Positions 28,263 to 37,414 of a stretch of 64,000 nucleotides of DNA are shown here, in pieces. The stretch covers positions 558,001-622,000 of the forward strand of contig JAFKLS010000016.1 in the NCBI GenBank assembly GCA_017304675.1. The letters run 5' to 3'. A program made the translations under genes and the position numbers. Origin of the DNA: Sphingobacteriia bacterium. Its GTDB lineage: Bacteria > Bacteroidota > Bacteroidia > Chitinophagales > Chitinophagaceae. The notes below the pieces were generated by a model, which made no database searches, was not told where the DNA came from, and was given only the letters and a program-made list of their open reading frames with translations. Position 1 is the first letter of the stretch. The number at the start of each line of letters is the position of its first letter.

Positions 28263-29249
28263 ATGGAAACAGTAATATATAGCACACACAAATTTGAAAA
28301 GGATAGGCTTTTGAATGCAAATATCAATCAGCACAACATCAGGTTCCTGGAAGTTCCTCTAAACTGTGATACTGCATATTTGGCAAAAGGCGCTTTGGCC
28401 GTCTCCATATTTGTAAATGATGATGCTTCGGCCCCGGTATTGGAAAAACTAAGTAATGCCGGAGTAAAATTTCTTGTCCTCCGTTCAGCAGGTTACAATC
28501 ATGTAAACCTGGAAAAGGCAAAAGAGTTAGGTATTCGTATTGCAAGGGTTCCAGCCTATTCGCCCTATGCAGTAGCTGAACATGCAGTTGCTCTAATGCT
28601 TGCTCTAAACAGAAAGCTTATCCGTGCAAATAACCGGGTACACGAACTAAATTTTTCCTTAGACGGATTAACCGGGTTTGATATGCATGGTAAAACTGTG
28701 GGGATTATCGGCACAGGTCAAATTGGATCTGTTATTGCACGAATCTTATATGGATTTGACTGCAGGATACTTGCAGTTGATAAAAGTGAGAACAAAATGA
28801 TAAGAGAGAGATTTGGAGTCATATATAGTGATTACGAAACACTGTACAAAGAATCCGATATTATTACCCTTCACATCCCCCTAAGCTCAGAAACCCGATA
28901 CATTATTTGCAAAGAAACTATCAGTAAAATGAAGCAGGGTGTTATGCTAATCAATACCAGCAGAGGAGCTTTAATAAATACAAAAGATGTAATTGAAGGG
29001 CTAAAAATCCGTCAAATTGGTTATCTCGGCATTGACGTTTATGAAGAAGAATCAGGATTGTTTTTTGAAGACCATTCAGAGGATATACTTCAGGATGACA
29101 CTATTTCAAGGTTATTAACTTTTAATAATGTTCTTATTACAAGTCACCAGGCTTTTTTAACCAATACCGCTTTGGATAATATTGCTTCTGTTACAATCTA
29201 TAATTTAAACTGTTTTTACGGAGGCGGTAAATGTGAGAATGAACTATAA
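28263..29249 (+). CDS. ldhA: D-2-hydroxyacid dehydrogenase (D-lactate dehydrogenase-like)
   Basis: A 328-residue cytoplasmic NAD-dependent dehydrogenase. Rossmann motif 'VGIIGTGQIGSVIA', 'LHIPLSSETRYII', 'INTSRGALINTKDV', 'GIDVYEEE' and catalytic His in 'LITSHQAFLTN' are in place, with the substrate Arg in 'VLRSAGYNHVNL'. The 'YSPYAVAEHAVALMLALNRKL' region is typical of fermentative D-lactate dehydrogenases (LdhA). It regenerates NAD+ by reducing pyruvate. Its place inside an efflux operon, 60 bases after the metal lipoprotein and 33 before a TolC gene, is unusual. Confidence 0.88.
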   Translation: METVIYSTHKFEKDRLLNANINQHNIRFLEVPLNCDTAYLAKGALAVSIFVNDDASAPVLEKLSNAGVKFLVLRSAGYNHVNLEKAKELGIRIARVPAYSPYAVAEHAVALMLALNRKLIRANNRVHELNFSLDGLTGFDMHGKTVGIIGTGQIGSVIARILYGFDCRILAVDKSENKMIRERFGVIYSDYETLYKESDIITLHIPLSSETRYIICKETISKMKQGVMLINTSRGALINTKDVIEGLKIRQIGYLGIDVYEEESGLFFEDHSEDILQDDTISRLLTFNNVLITSHQAFLTNTALDNIASVTIYNLNCFYGGGKCENEL

Positions 29250-29282
29250 AAATAAAAGATGATTTATATAAAAATTAATTCC

Positions 29283-30539
29283 ATGAAAAAAGCGCTTCTT
29301 TTAATAATTACTATATCGTTACTGGATATTTTAATGGCCTCCGGGCAGACGCCATTGGATATACAATCTATTCTCGATTCTATTCAGGTAAACAGCCCGT
29401 CATTAAAAATGTATGATGCAGAAGTCCGGTCTTTAGATGAAGCCGCCAAAGGTGCAAAAAGCTGGATGGCACCTGAGTTGTCATCAGGCTTTTTCATGAC
29501 GCCCTATGCACCCCGTTACTGGAAATCTATGAACGGACAGCCGGGAATGGGGCAATATACCATTGCAGCGCAGCAGATAATTCCCAACCCTAAGCGGTTG
29601 AATGCAGATTTTAAATACATGTCTTCTATGTCATCCGTAGAAAAGGAAAAGAAAGCTTATACACTGAACCAGTTATTTGCGGATGCAAAAAAGAGTTATT
29701 ATGAGTGGATTGTTCTCAAAAAACAATTATTGATTTTAGATGATAATGAGAAACTTTTAAACTATATGATTCAAAGCGCCGAAATAAGATATAAAAACGG
29801 GCTTGAGAAAATCAGTGCTTATTATAAAGCTAAAGCCTCACTGGCGGGAATACAAAGTATGAGGGTTATGCTGGAGAATGAAATAAAGCAAAGAAAATAT
29901 AATATCAACACATTAATGTACCGAGATAAAACCATTGAATTTGATATTGATACTTTATATGTGATAAAAAATTATGAGACCATCACATTTGATACAGCAC
30001 TATTCATCAATAACAGAAGTGATATTAAAGCCATTGAAAAGGAAATGTATGTGAATATACTAAAACAGGAAACGGAAAGAACAAGGCTATTGCCAGAATT
30101 TGGGTTTCGCTTTGAAAACATGTACGGATGGGCCCGCCAGCCCATGCAATTTACCGCAATGGCAATGGTACGATTGCCAATGGCACGCTGGTCTGCAAAA
30201 ATGAATAAAGCGAATATCGAAAGCCTTAAGTGGAAAAATGAATCATTAAAACAACAAAAGCAGATGATTCTGAATGAATCCTCAGGGATAGCTTATGGAA
30301 TGCGGACTGATATAATTAATAAAAGCAAACAATTAAAATTATATGACGAAAAAATTCTGCCGGCACTCCGCAGAAATTATCAAACATATCAACTGGCTTA
30401 TGAACAAAATACAGAAGAACTATTCCAGTTATTTGATGCCTGGGAAACCTTAAATATGACTCAGCTTGAGTATTTAAAACAATTGCAGGAGTTATTATCA
30501 ATGCAGGTAGAATTAGAAAGGATACTTCAAATAAAGTAA
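29283..30539 (+). CDS. TolC-family outer-membrane efflux protein
   Basis: A 418-residue outer-membrane factor from ATG 29283 (an earlier in-frame ATG at 29259 only extends the leader). Signal ends 'MASGQTPLD'. Two repeats of long helices and barrel strands are visible, the second ending 'TEELFQLFDAWETLNMTQLEYLKQLQELL'. Forms the exit duct for the split CusA and the CusB adaptors at 32072 and 33410. Confidence 0.85.
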   Translation: MKKALLLIITISLLDILMASGQTPLDIQSILDSIQVNSPSLKMYDAEVRSLDEAAKGAKSWMAPELSSGFFMTPYAPRYWKSMNGQPGMGQYTIAAQQIIPNPKRLNADFKYMSSMSSVEKEKKAYTLNQLFADAKKSYYEWIVLKKQLLILDDNEKLLNYMIQSAEIRYKNGLEKISAYYKAKASLAGIQSMRVMLENEIKQRKYNINTLMYRDKTIEFDIDTLYVIKNYETITFDTALFINNRSDIKAIEKEMYVNILKQETERTRLLPEFGFRFENMYGWARQPMQFTAMAMVRLPMARWSAKMNKANIESLKWKNESLKQQKQMILNESSGIAYGMRTDIINKSKQLKLYDEKILPALRRNYQTYQLAYEQNTEELFQLFDAWETLNMTQLEYLKQLQELLSMQVELERILQIK

Positions 30540-30562
30540 TTATCAGCTAAAAAAAATTAAAT

Positions 30563-32056
30563 ATGAAACGCAGGGAATTTATTAAGAAAACAGGTTTTGG
30601 AACAACATCAGTATTAGCCAGCAGCTCTGTTATAGCTTTATTAGCCTCCTGCAGCAAAAGCAACATGATGAATGGAGGTATGAATATGACCGGGCAACCG
30701 GTTCCTGTAACGGAGGGTAATTTCAGCAGGCTTTTGCCCATTCCAAATATAACAGGCAGTAATTCAAGTTTAACGGCACAGACCGTTACCGCCAATGTAA
30801 ATGGCACTTCTATTTCTGCTTTGGGTTACCAGCCAAATGGAATATTGGGACCAACGATAAAAATGAATAGTGGCGATGCAGCCAATATTATTTTTCAAAA
30901 CAGGTTATCAGAAAAAACAAATATCCATTGGCACGGTTTAAAAATACCCACTAATATGGATGGGCATCCGGAAGCCATTGTAAATCCCGGAAGCCTTTTT
31001 AATTATCAGTTTACAATTAATCAAAGGGCTGGATTAAACTGGTATCACCCTCATCCGAATGGAGCAACAGCAAAGCAAGCTTTTCAGGGATTGGCAGGTT
31101 TGTTTATAGTAAATGATGCCGAGGAAGCCGCTTTGAACCTGCCTTCGGGCAACTATGAATTACCCTTGGTTATACAGGATAAACGTTTAAGTGCATCAGG
31201 CATTATTTACAATCCCAATATGGGGGAAATTATGACTGGCTATATGGGTGAAACAATTATTGTAAACGGTGCAGCCTCCCCTTATACTGAAGTTAGTACA
31301 AGATATTACAGGTTAAGGATTTTAAATGGTTCAAATGCCCGTATCTATAATCTTGCATTAAGTAACAATGCAGACATAATTATAATTGGCAATGATGGGG
31401 GGCTATTAAAAAATCCCATTGTTGTTAAAACTATTTTACTTTCTCCCGGTGAGCGGTTGGATGTGCTTGTAAATTTTGCAGGCGTCGCAACAGGAACAGA
31501 ACTGTTTTTGGAAAGCAGGATGTTTGACAATGGAGGTAATGCTCAGGGTAAGCAGGGATATAAAATTATAAAGTTTAAAGTAACACAAAATGTAACTGAC
31601 AACTTCACATTACCGGCCATACTTTCTTCCATAACCGCCATTTCACCATCAACATCTTCAAGAACAAGAAAATTTGTAATCAATGCTATGCAAATGAGTG
31701 CTGGTATGAATATGACCGGCATACACCGGATAAATGACAAAGTGTATGACAAAAACAGGATTGATGAAAATGTGACGGCAAACAGCACAGAAATATGGGT
31801 GTTTGACAACTCACAGGGAGATGAGCCACACCCGATTCATTTGCATGGGGTGCATTTCCAGGTGTTGGAAAGAAGTGGTGGAAGGTCACAGGTTACAGCT
31901 TCTGAAAGTGGTTGGAAAGATACTGTACTTGTTATGCCCCGTGAAACTGTAAAAATAATTATCCCCTTTTCAACCCTAACTGGTGTATTTGTCTTTCACT
32001 GTCATAACCTGGAGCATGAAGATGATGGTATGATGTTACAGTACCAGTTGAATTAA
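30563..32056 (+). CDS. Multicopper oxidase (CueO/CopA-like)
   Basis: A 497-residue Tat-exported laccase-type oxidase; 'MKRREFIKKTGFG' is the twin-arginine signal and 'LLASCS' could also be a lipobox. All four copper motifs are present: H122-W-H124-G, 'YHPHPNG', 'H423-P-I-H-L-H-G', and 'H479-C480-H-x3-H485-x4-M490' with T1 ligands C480 and H485 and an axial Met. A Met-rich stretch (NMMNGGMNM, residues about 34-42) may bind substrate Cu(I). It oxidises periplasmic Cu(I) to the less toxic Cu(II). Confidence 0.93.
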   Translation: MKRREFIKKTGFGTTSVLASSSVIALLASCSKSNMMNGGMNMTGQPVPVTEGNFSRLLPIPNITGSNSSLTAQTVTANVNGTSISALGYQPNGILGPTIKMNSGDAANIIFQNRLSEKTNIHWHGLKIPTNMDGHPEAIVNPGSLFNYQFTINQRAGLNWYHPHPNGATAKQAFQGLAGLFIVNDAEEAALNLPSGNYELPLVIQDKRLSASGIIYNPNMGEIMTGYMGETIIVNGAASPYTEVSTRYYRLRILNGSNARIYNLALSNNADIIIIGNDGGLLKNPIVVKTILLSPGERLDVLVNFAGVATGTELFLESRMFDNGGNAQGKQGYKIIKFKVTQNVTDNFTLPAILSSITAISPSTSSRTRKFVINAMQMSAGMNMTGIHRINDKVYDKNRIDENVTANSTEIWVFDNSQGDEPHPIHLHGVHFQVLERSGGRSQVTASESGWKDTVLVMPRETVKIIIPFSTLTGVFVFHCHNLEHEDDGMMLQYQLN

Positions 32057-32071
32057 TTTAATGAAAAAGAT

Positions 32072-33403
32072 ATGACTATAATCAGAAAATTCAATCATCA
32101 TTCATTACCCGCAATAGTTTTGCTGGCAGTTGTCTTTACTTTTTCTTTTACTTCATGCAAGGAAAAGAAAACAGCAAACAACCCCCAGCACCAGGCAATG
32201 GAACAGGATAAAATGGCGGACCATTCGCAACACCAGGGTGAAGGCGAATCAGCTAACTCAGAAATATACACTTGCTCTATGCATCCCGAAATTATCCGGA
32301 ATAAACCCGGGAAATGCCCCATTTGCGGAATGGAACTGATAAAAAAATCTGGAAATAATAAAAAGATAGAAGGCGTTGATTTAAACACATTATTAAAGCC
32401 TTCAAATTCCTTTGTCATTTCATCCATACCGGTTACAACATTGGAATCAAATAAAGAAAATATTGAAGCAGATGCTTTGGGTTACATTGCTTATGATACC
32501 CGGCAAGTGGGAACTGTTTCTGCAAGGGTTAGCGGACGTATTGAAAAATTGTATGTTCGTTTCCGTTTCCAGAAAGTAAGTGCAGGCCAAAAAATTATGG
32601 ACATCTACAGCCCTGAATTATTAACTGCCCAGCAAAATCTTTTGTTTCTTTTAAAGAATGATGCGGACAATACGGGTTTCATTAATTCTGCTAAAGAAAA
32701 ATTGCTCTTGTTAGGAATGAGTAATGAGCAATTACAGCAGGTAATAAAAACACAAAAGCCATCCTTTACTATTTCGGTGTATAGCAAATACAGCGGACAC
32801 ATTCATGAGTCTACCGGGTCTATGTCTAATGGCAACAATATTCCGGGTGCGATGAAAGACATTTCCCTTGTTACTGAAGAATTATCAATAAAAGAAGGAA
32901 TGTATATACAAAAAGGGCAAAATATTTTTTCAATTTATAATCCATCAAAAGTATGGGCTCTTTTAAACATTTATGCCGATAAACAAGGTATGATAAAACA
33001 GGGAAATGGCGTTCAGTTAACAGCAGAAACAGCCCCAGACAGAAGTTTCAATGGAAGAATTGATTTTATTGAACCCTTTTTTCGTAAAGAAAATAAAACA
33101 CTATCTGTAAGAGTATATTTTGATAATTCCAAACTACAACTTCCCGTTGGCAGCCAGGTTAAAGCAAAAATATTTGGCGGCCCACAAAGTACAGACTGGT
33201 TACCCAAAGAATCAATTGTATCACTGGGTTTGGATAAAGTGGTTTTTGTAAAAGCACCTGGTGGTTTTATGCCACATATTGTGGAAACAGGGTTTACTTA
33301 TAATGGTAAAACTCAAATATTAAAAGGGTTGTTAGTAACTGATACCGTAGCACGGAACGCACAATTTCTGATGGATAGTGAAAGCTTTATAAAGATTAAA
33401 TAA
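32072..33403 (+). CDS. cusB: CusB-type RND adaptor with heavy-metal-binding domain
   Basis: A 443-residue lipoprotein adaptor ('FTSCKEKK' lipobox near residue 29). A His-rich spacer is followed by a YTCSMHP...CPICGMEL heavy-metal-binding domain at about residues 67-91, then the beta-barrel, lipoyl and helical hairpin of HlyD adaptors ('[15 protein letters not shown]'). Links the CusA-type pump to TolC and may hand Cu(I)/Ag(I) to it. A second related adaptor follows 6 bases later. Confidence 0.87.
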   Translation: MTIIRKFNHHSLPAIVLLAVVFTFSFTSCKEKKTANNPQHQAMEQDKMADHSQHQGEGESANSEIYTCSMHPEIIRNKPGKCPICGMELIKKSGNNKKIEGVDLNTLLKPSNSFVISSIPVTTLESNKENIEADALGYIAYDTRQVGTVSARVSGRIEKLYVRFRFQKVSAGQKIMDIYSPELLTAQQNLLFLLKNDADNTGFINSAKEKLLLLGMSNEQLQQVIKTQKPSFTISVYSKYSGHIHESTGSMSNGNNIPGAMKDISLVTEELSIKEGMYIQKGQNIFSIYNPSKVWALLNIYADKQGMIKQGNGVQLTAETAPDRSFNGRIDFIEPFFRKENKTLSVRVYFDNSKLQLPVGSQVKAKIFGGPQSTDWLPKESIVSLGLDKVVFVKAPGGFMPHIVETGFTYNGKTQILKGLLVTDTVARNAQFLMDSESFIKIK

Positions 33404-33409
33404 ATTATT

Positions 33410-34684
33410 ATGAGAATAACGTTGATAACAATAATGGCACTGTTATTACTTGCATGTAATAATAAGAAGCGTCAGGTCGGTACCAGCAATCAGGATATGA
33501 CCGGTATGAAAATGGATACGAATGAAAAGAGTAGCAAGGATAGTATGCAAAAAATGCCTGGTATGGATAATGAAGTCTACTATACCTGTTCCATGCACCC
33601 ACAGATAATGGAACCCAAACCGGGTAAATGCCCCATTTGTGGTATGGAATTAATTGAAACAAGAAAAAATAATACTACCAATACAGATGAAATAAAACTG
33701 AGTGACCAGCAGGTTCAATTAGCCAGCATTAAGACTGATACCATTCGATCTGGAATGCTTGGCGATAGAGTTGTGTTAACCGCAACTTTAAATATTGACC
33801 AAATGAAAAGCACTTCTATTAGCGCCAGAATTATGGGGAGAATTGAAAAACTTTATTATAAAAATGTAGGTGATTATGTAAAAAAGGGTGACAAACTGTA
33901 CGACTTATACAGCGAAGAACTGAATAACGCCAAGCAGGAATTAATATCAGCATTAGAAAGAAAAAATACGCTTGATAATTCCATTATTGATTTCAACAGG
34001 CTTATTGAAAGCGCCAAATATAAATTACTGCTATGGGGTTTAAGTGATGCACAAGTTGAAGAATTGATAAAAACCCAAAAGACTTCCCCTGTCACAACCT
34101 TTTATAGTACCGGGAGTGGATACATTACCATGCTGGAGCTAAGAGAAGGGGATTATACAATGGAGGGCAGCACTTTAATACGTTTGGCAGATTTATCAAC
34201 TCTTTGGGCAGAAGCCCAGATATATTCTTCACAACTATCACAAATTGATAGAAATGGCATAGCTGAAGTGCAGATACCGGATTTTCCGGGCAAAAAAATA
34301 ACAGGTAAAATTGAATATGTAAATCCGGAAATCAACCCCGATACAAGAATAAATCTGGTGAGGATTAATATCCCAAATTCAGGCAATCAGTTACAACCCG
34401 GAATGCCGGCCTATGTATTTTTAAAAAACCAACAACATAGTATGCTTTCATTACCTATTGATGCAGTGATCCGTGACGGCAAAGGCGCAACTGTCTGGAT
34501 TCAAACGGGAAAAAATACATTTAAGAACAGAATGGTAGAAGTAGGCATGGAAACAGGTGAACGAATAGAAATCAGATCTGGCCTTAAAGAAGGCGATGTA
34601 ATTGTAATTAACGGAGCTTATCTGATAAACAGTGAGTTTATTTTTAAAAAAGGTTCTAACCCGATGGGCGATATGAAAATGTAA
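33410..34684 (+). CDS. cusB: CusB-type RND adaptor with heavy-metal-binding domain
   Basis: A 424-residue lipoprotein adaptor ('LLLLACNNK' lipobox). A Met-rich region (MTGMKMDTNEKSSKDSMQKM) precedes the YTCSMHP...CPICGMEL metal domain at about 59-83, then the HlyD parts ('SISARIMGRIEKLYYKNVGDYVKKGD'). Paralogue of the upstream gene; having two adaptors for one pump is typical of some Bacteroidota Cus clusters and may mean a mixed hexamer. Confidence 0.88.
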   Translation: MRITLITIMALLLLACNNKKRQVGTSNQDMTGMKMDTNEKSSKDSMQKMPGMDNEVYYTCSMHPQIMEPKPGKCPICGMELIETRKNNTTNTDEIKLSDQQVQLASIKTDTIRSGMLGDRVVLTATLNIDQMKSTSISARIMGRIEKLYYKNVGDYVKKGDKLYDLYSEELNNAKQELISALERKNTLDNSIIDFNRLIESAKYKLLLWGLSDAQVEELIKTQKTSPVTTFYSTGSGYITMLELREGDYTMEGSTLIRLADLSTLWAEAQIYSSQLSQIDRNGIAEVQIPDFPGKKITGKIEYVNPEINPDTRINLVRINIPNSGNQLQPGMPAYVFLKNQQHSMLSLPIDAVIRDGKGATVWIQTGKNTFKNRMVEVGMETGERIEIRSGLKEGDVIVINGAYLINSEFIFKKGSNPMGDMKM

Positions 34685-34709
34685 TATCTTATTACTTCAA
34701 AAGAATATT

Positions 34710-35675
34710 ATGATACTCACTATAACTATGAATCCCGCTGTTGATAAGAGTGCAACAACAGAAAAATTGATTCCTGAAAAAAAACTTCGTTGTTCAGATA
34801 TTATTATAGAAGCGGGTGGAGGTGGCATTAATGTAAGCAAGGCTATTAAGAATTTAGGTGGTCAGAGCCTTGCAATTTTCCCCTCTGGAGGAGTAAATGG
34901 TAAATTACTGGAAGATTATCTGGATGAAGAAAAAATAAAATATAAGACAATTCCCATTGCGGCCAATACAAGAGAAAACTTCACGATAACAGAACACTCT
35001 ACAAATGCTCAATATCGCTTTGTACTGCCTGGTAGCAAGTTTAATAAAGTTGAGATTGATTTAGTATTTAAGAAATTGTCTTTGTTAAACCCTGCTCCTT
35101 CCATCATTGTCGCCAGCGGAAGTTTGCCTCCGGGTGTACCGGATGATTTTTTTGCAAGGCTTGCTGCCATTGCCAAAAAAATGAAAGCTAAATGTATAAT
35201 TGATACATCAGGAATTCCATTGCAATTAGCCGCAAAAGAAGGCGTATACTTGTTAAAACCAAACCTGTCTGAATTATGCAGCCTGGTTGGAAAAGACTAT
35301 CTGCAATTAAGCGAAATAGACGAGGCAGCTAATCAAGTAATAGAACAAGGCCATTGTGAAGTGGTAGTTGTATCAATGGGGCCTTCTGGGGCAATTGTCG
35401 TTACTAAAGATGGATATGAAAGAATTCCTGCTCCCACTGTTAAAAAATTAAGTACGGTTGGAGCCGGAGATAGTATGGTAGGCGGCATGGTGTGGATGCT
35501 GGAGCAGGGTAAATCTATTGAAACAATGGCTCGTTTTGGTGTTGCTTGCGGTACTGCCGCTACCATGAATCCGGGTACCAGGCTTTTTAGAAAGGAAGAT
35601 GTTTACAATTTGTATGAATGGATAAATAAACATGCTGCAAAACATTTAGGCATGGTTTTACAAACAAGTTCTTAA
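34710..35675 (+). CDS. pfkB: PfkB-family sugar kinase (1-phosphofructokinase / 6-phosphofructokinase-2 type)
   Basis: A 321-residue ribokinase-fold kinase. N-terminal 'LTITMNPAVDKS' and 'GGGGINVSKAIKNLGG' are the LacC/FruK/PfkB signature; the C-terminal 'STVGAGDSMVGGMVW' holds the catalytic Asp and anion hole. It phosphorylates a phosphosugar such as fructose 1- or 6-phosphate. No PTS or fructose genes adjoin it, so glycolytic PfkB activity is the likelier role. Confidence 0.88.
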   Translation: MILTITMNPAVDKSATTEKLIPEKKLRCSDIIIEAGGGGINVSKAIKNLGGQSLAIFPSGGVNGKLLEDYLDEEKIKYKTIPIAANTRENFTITEHSTNAQYRFVLPGSKFNKVEIDLVFKKLSLLNPAPSIIVASGSLPPGVPDDFFARLAAIAKKMKAKCIIDTSGIPLQLAAKEGVYLLKPNLSELCSLVGKDYLQLSEIDEAANQVIEQGHCEVVVVSMGPSGAIVVTKDGYERIPAPTVKKLSTVGAGDSMVGGMVWMLEQGKSIETMARFGVACGTAATMNPGTRLFRKEDVYNLYEWINKHAAKHLGMVLQTSS

Positions 35676-35728
35676 ATATTTACCGAGGTCCCTTTTGTTA
35701 TGAAAGGACTTAATTATAATATCAAAGA

Positions 35729-36442
35729 ATGAAAAAAAAATTGACCATTGGCATCACAGCACATTGTAAAAAATGTCATTGGGATACTTATGCAAATTGG
35801 ATTAAAGGGAACGACCCCGATATGGATGTATTAAGAATTTCAAGCCGGGATTACACAACATTAGAAGCAGGGAGGTATGATGGTATGTTGTTAGCTGGTG
35901 GACAGGATGTACATCCGCTCTTTTATGGTAAGCCGGAGTATTTTGAATTACTTAATCCCAACGAAGTATCCTGGCGCCGGGATGAGTTTGAATTAGAAGT
36001 AATTCGGAAAACACTCCAATTGCAAAAACCACTACTCGGTATTTGTCGCGGACTTCAAATTACCAATGTCTATTTCGGCGGCACTTTAATACCCGATATC
36101 CCTTCTCGTTTTCACATCTATGAGCATCTTACTAAAGCAAGAAAGCCATGTGTACATGAAGTAAATGTTAAGAAAAAGACACTTTTCAGCAAAATTGTAA
36201 ATCAGCAGAAAGGTGAAGTGTTTTCTGCCCATCACCAATGTGTTGATAAAGTTGGGGACGGACTTCGTGTGAATGCGTTTGCAAAAAAAGGAATTATTGA
36301 AGGATTGGAATGGGAAAATGCCGGGGGTAAAAGCCCGATGCTATTGGTACAATGGCATCCAGAAAGAATGAAAAATCAGCAAAGTAATTTCTCAAAAAAT
36401 ATCCGGGATTATTTTTTAAATGAGATAAGAAAAACATTCTGA
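35729..36442 (+). CDS. C26-type class I glutamine-amidotransferase-like hydrolase
   Basis: A 237-residue enzyme of the gamma-glutamyl-GABA hydrolase (PuuD-like) family. 'LAGGQDVHP', nucleophile C106 in 'LGICRGLQI' and the His-Glu dyad H210/E212 in 'VQWHPERM' form the triad. It would cleave gamma-glutamyl amides; the substrate is unknown. A Cys/His pair 'AHCKKCHW' occurs near residue 11. It precedes a 338-base non-coding stretch. Confidence 0.8.
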   Translation: MKKKLTIGITAHCKKCHWDTYANWIKGNDPDMDVLRISSRDYTTLEAGRYDGMLLAGGQDVHPLFYGKPEYFELLNPNEVSWRRDEFELEVIRKTLQLQKPLLGICRGLQITNVYFGGTLIPDIPSRFHIYEHLTKARKPCVHEVNVKKKTLFSKIVNQQKGEVFSAHHQCVDKVGDGLRVNAFAKKGIIEGLEWENAGGKSPMLLVQWHPERMKNQQSNFSKNIRDYFLNEIRKTF

Positions 36443-36780
36443 CGCTTGTTGAAAGACATAAAAAGCCTATGCAAAACAGGTGAACCAATTGCAGACTTAT
36501 CGGTATCCATTGAATTTTTAACCTAATATAGTTTTGCAACAAGAAAATTGGCTGATGATTAAGAATCTCTCTATTAGCATTACAACTGAATTGAGAGTTT
36601 TATTAATCATAATATAGATGTTTGATTTTCATTAGCTTATATGTAATTTTACCTGACCCTAAAAACAAAATTATATAAACATTGTCAATAATTTTGCAAA
36701 TATCTTATTGATGTCGGGTATATATTTGCTGATTCAAAAGATTATTTTTCAATAAAATAGCCCTACTTTTACAATCGCTA
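36443..36780. other. Intergenic region with promoter-like elements
   Basis: No gene found in these 338 bases. It holds a TAGTTTTG element at 36529-36536 that matches the -7 consensus exactly but has no gene start close behind, a weak inverted repeat CAATAA...TTATTG near 36690-36715, and the promoter of the next gene at 36764. It marks a break between the first efflux cluster and the second. Confidence 0.5.
36764..36771 (+). promoter_or_regulatory. Putative promoter -7 element abutting a start codon
   Basis: TACTTTTA, within GCCCTACTTTTACAATC, lies 9 bases before the ATG at 36781. The same 17-base core (GCCCTAYTTTTRCAAYC) recurs at 50619-50635 before the DUF6660 gene. The spacing leaves almost no 5' leader, so the transcript may be leaderless. 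Confidence 0.5.
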
Positions 36781-37323
36781 ATGAACCAAAAAATATCCAT
36801 ACAACTTAAAGCACTTTTTCTGTTACTGGTGTTCAGCCTGAATACAGTAGTAGGATTTGCCTGTGCATTAGGGATGGATATGGGTTTCAATACATCTCAT
36901 CATGGTAGCGATGCTACCGAAGTAAAAGAAATTCATGTTCATGCAGATGGTGCTAAACATCATCATGGTTCAGTTCCTGATAATGAATCTTCAGATAAAA
37001 CTAAGAGCGGTTCGGTCAACCACCATAATTACAATGATGACAAGTCGGTAATACAAGAACAGAATGGAAAAAGTATTGCCGGACAAGATGAAGGTGGATG
37101 TTGCAGCAATGAGGTTTTGAAATTTCAGTCCTTAGACAAGAACCTGAATCAAACTACAAACAGCATTGCTCACGCACCTATTTTTGTAGCAATACTCAGC
37201 ACTTTTTTAGGGATTGATTTAACAACAGGCATTATTAAAGAAGTGCCTGCAAAATTAAAGTCCCGTTTTTATTATCCCCCTCCTCCCGATATACGGATAG
37301 CTATCCAGCGTTTTCAGATTTGA
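36781..37323 (+). CDS. His-rich secreted metal-binding protein (paralogue of 1366 gene)
   Basis: A 180-residue exported protein sharing the signal region (FSLNTVVGFACALGMDMGFN), Cys pair (EGGCCSNE) and C-terminal 'PPPPDIRIAIQRFQI' with the gene at 1366. Its His tract is thinner (HVHADGAKHHHG) and it carries extra Ser/Asp/Asn linkers. A likely periplasmic metal buffer at the head of the second RND cluster, 91 bases before a TolC gene. Confidence 0.76.
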   Translation: MNQKISIQLKALFLLLVFSLNTVVGFACALGMDMGFNTSHHGSDATEVKEIHVHADGAKHHHGSVPDNESSDKTKSGSVNHHNYNDDKSVIQEQNGKSIAGQDEGGCCSNEVLKFQSLDKNLNQTTNSIAHAPIFVAILSTFLGIDLTTGIIKEVPAKLKSRFYYPPPPDIRIAIQRFQI

Positions 37324-37414
37324 TTACTGTAAAACAGGTGAAGTGCATGCTTCACCCCAACTTCATTTTGCCATTGGCAATCTGGAGCTATTTGTTTTAC
37401 CGTAATCATTTTTT

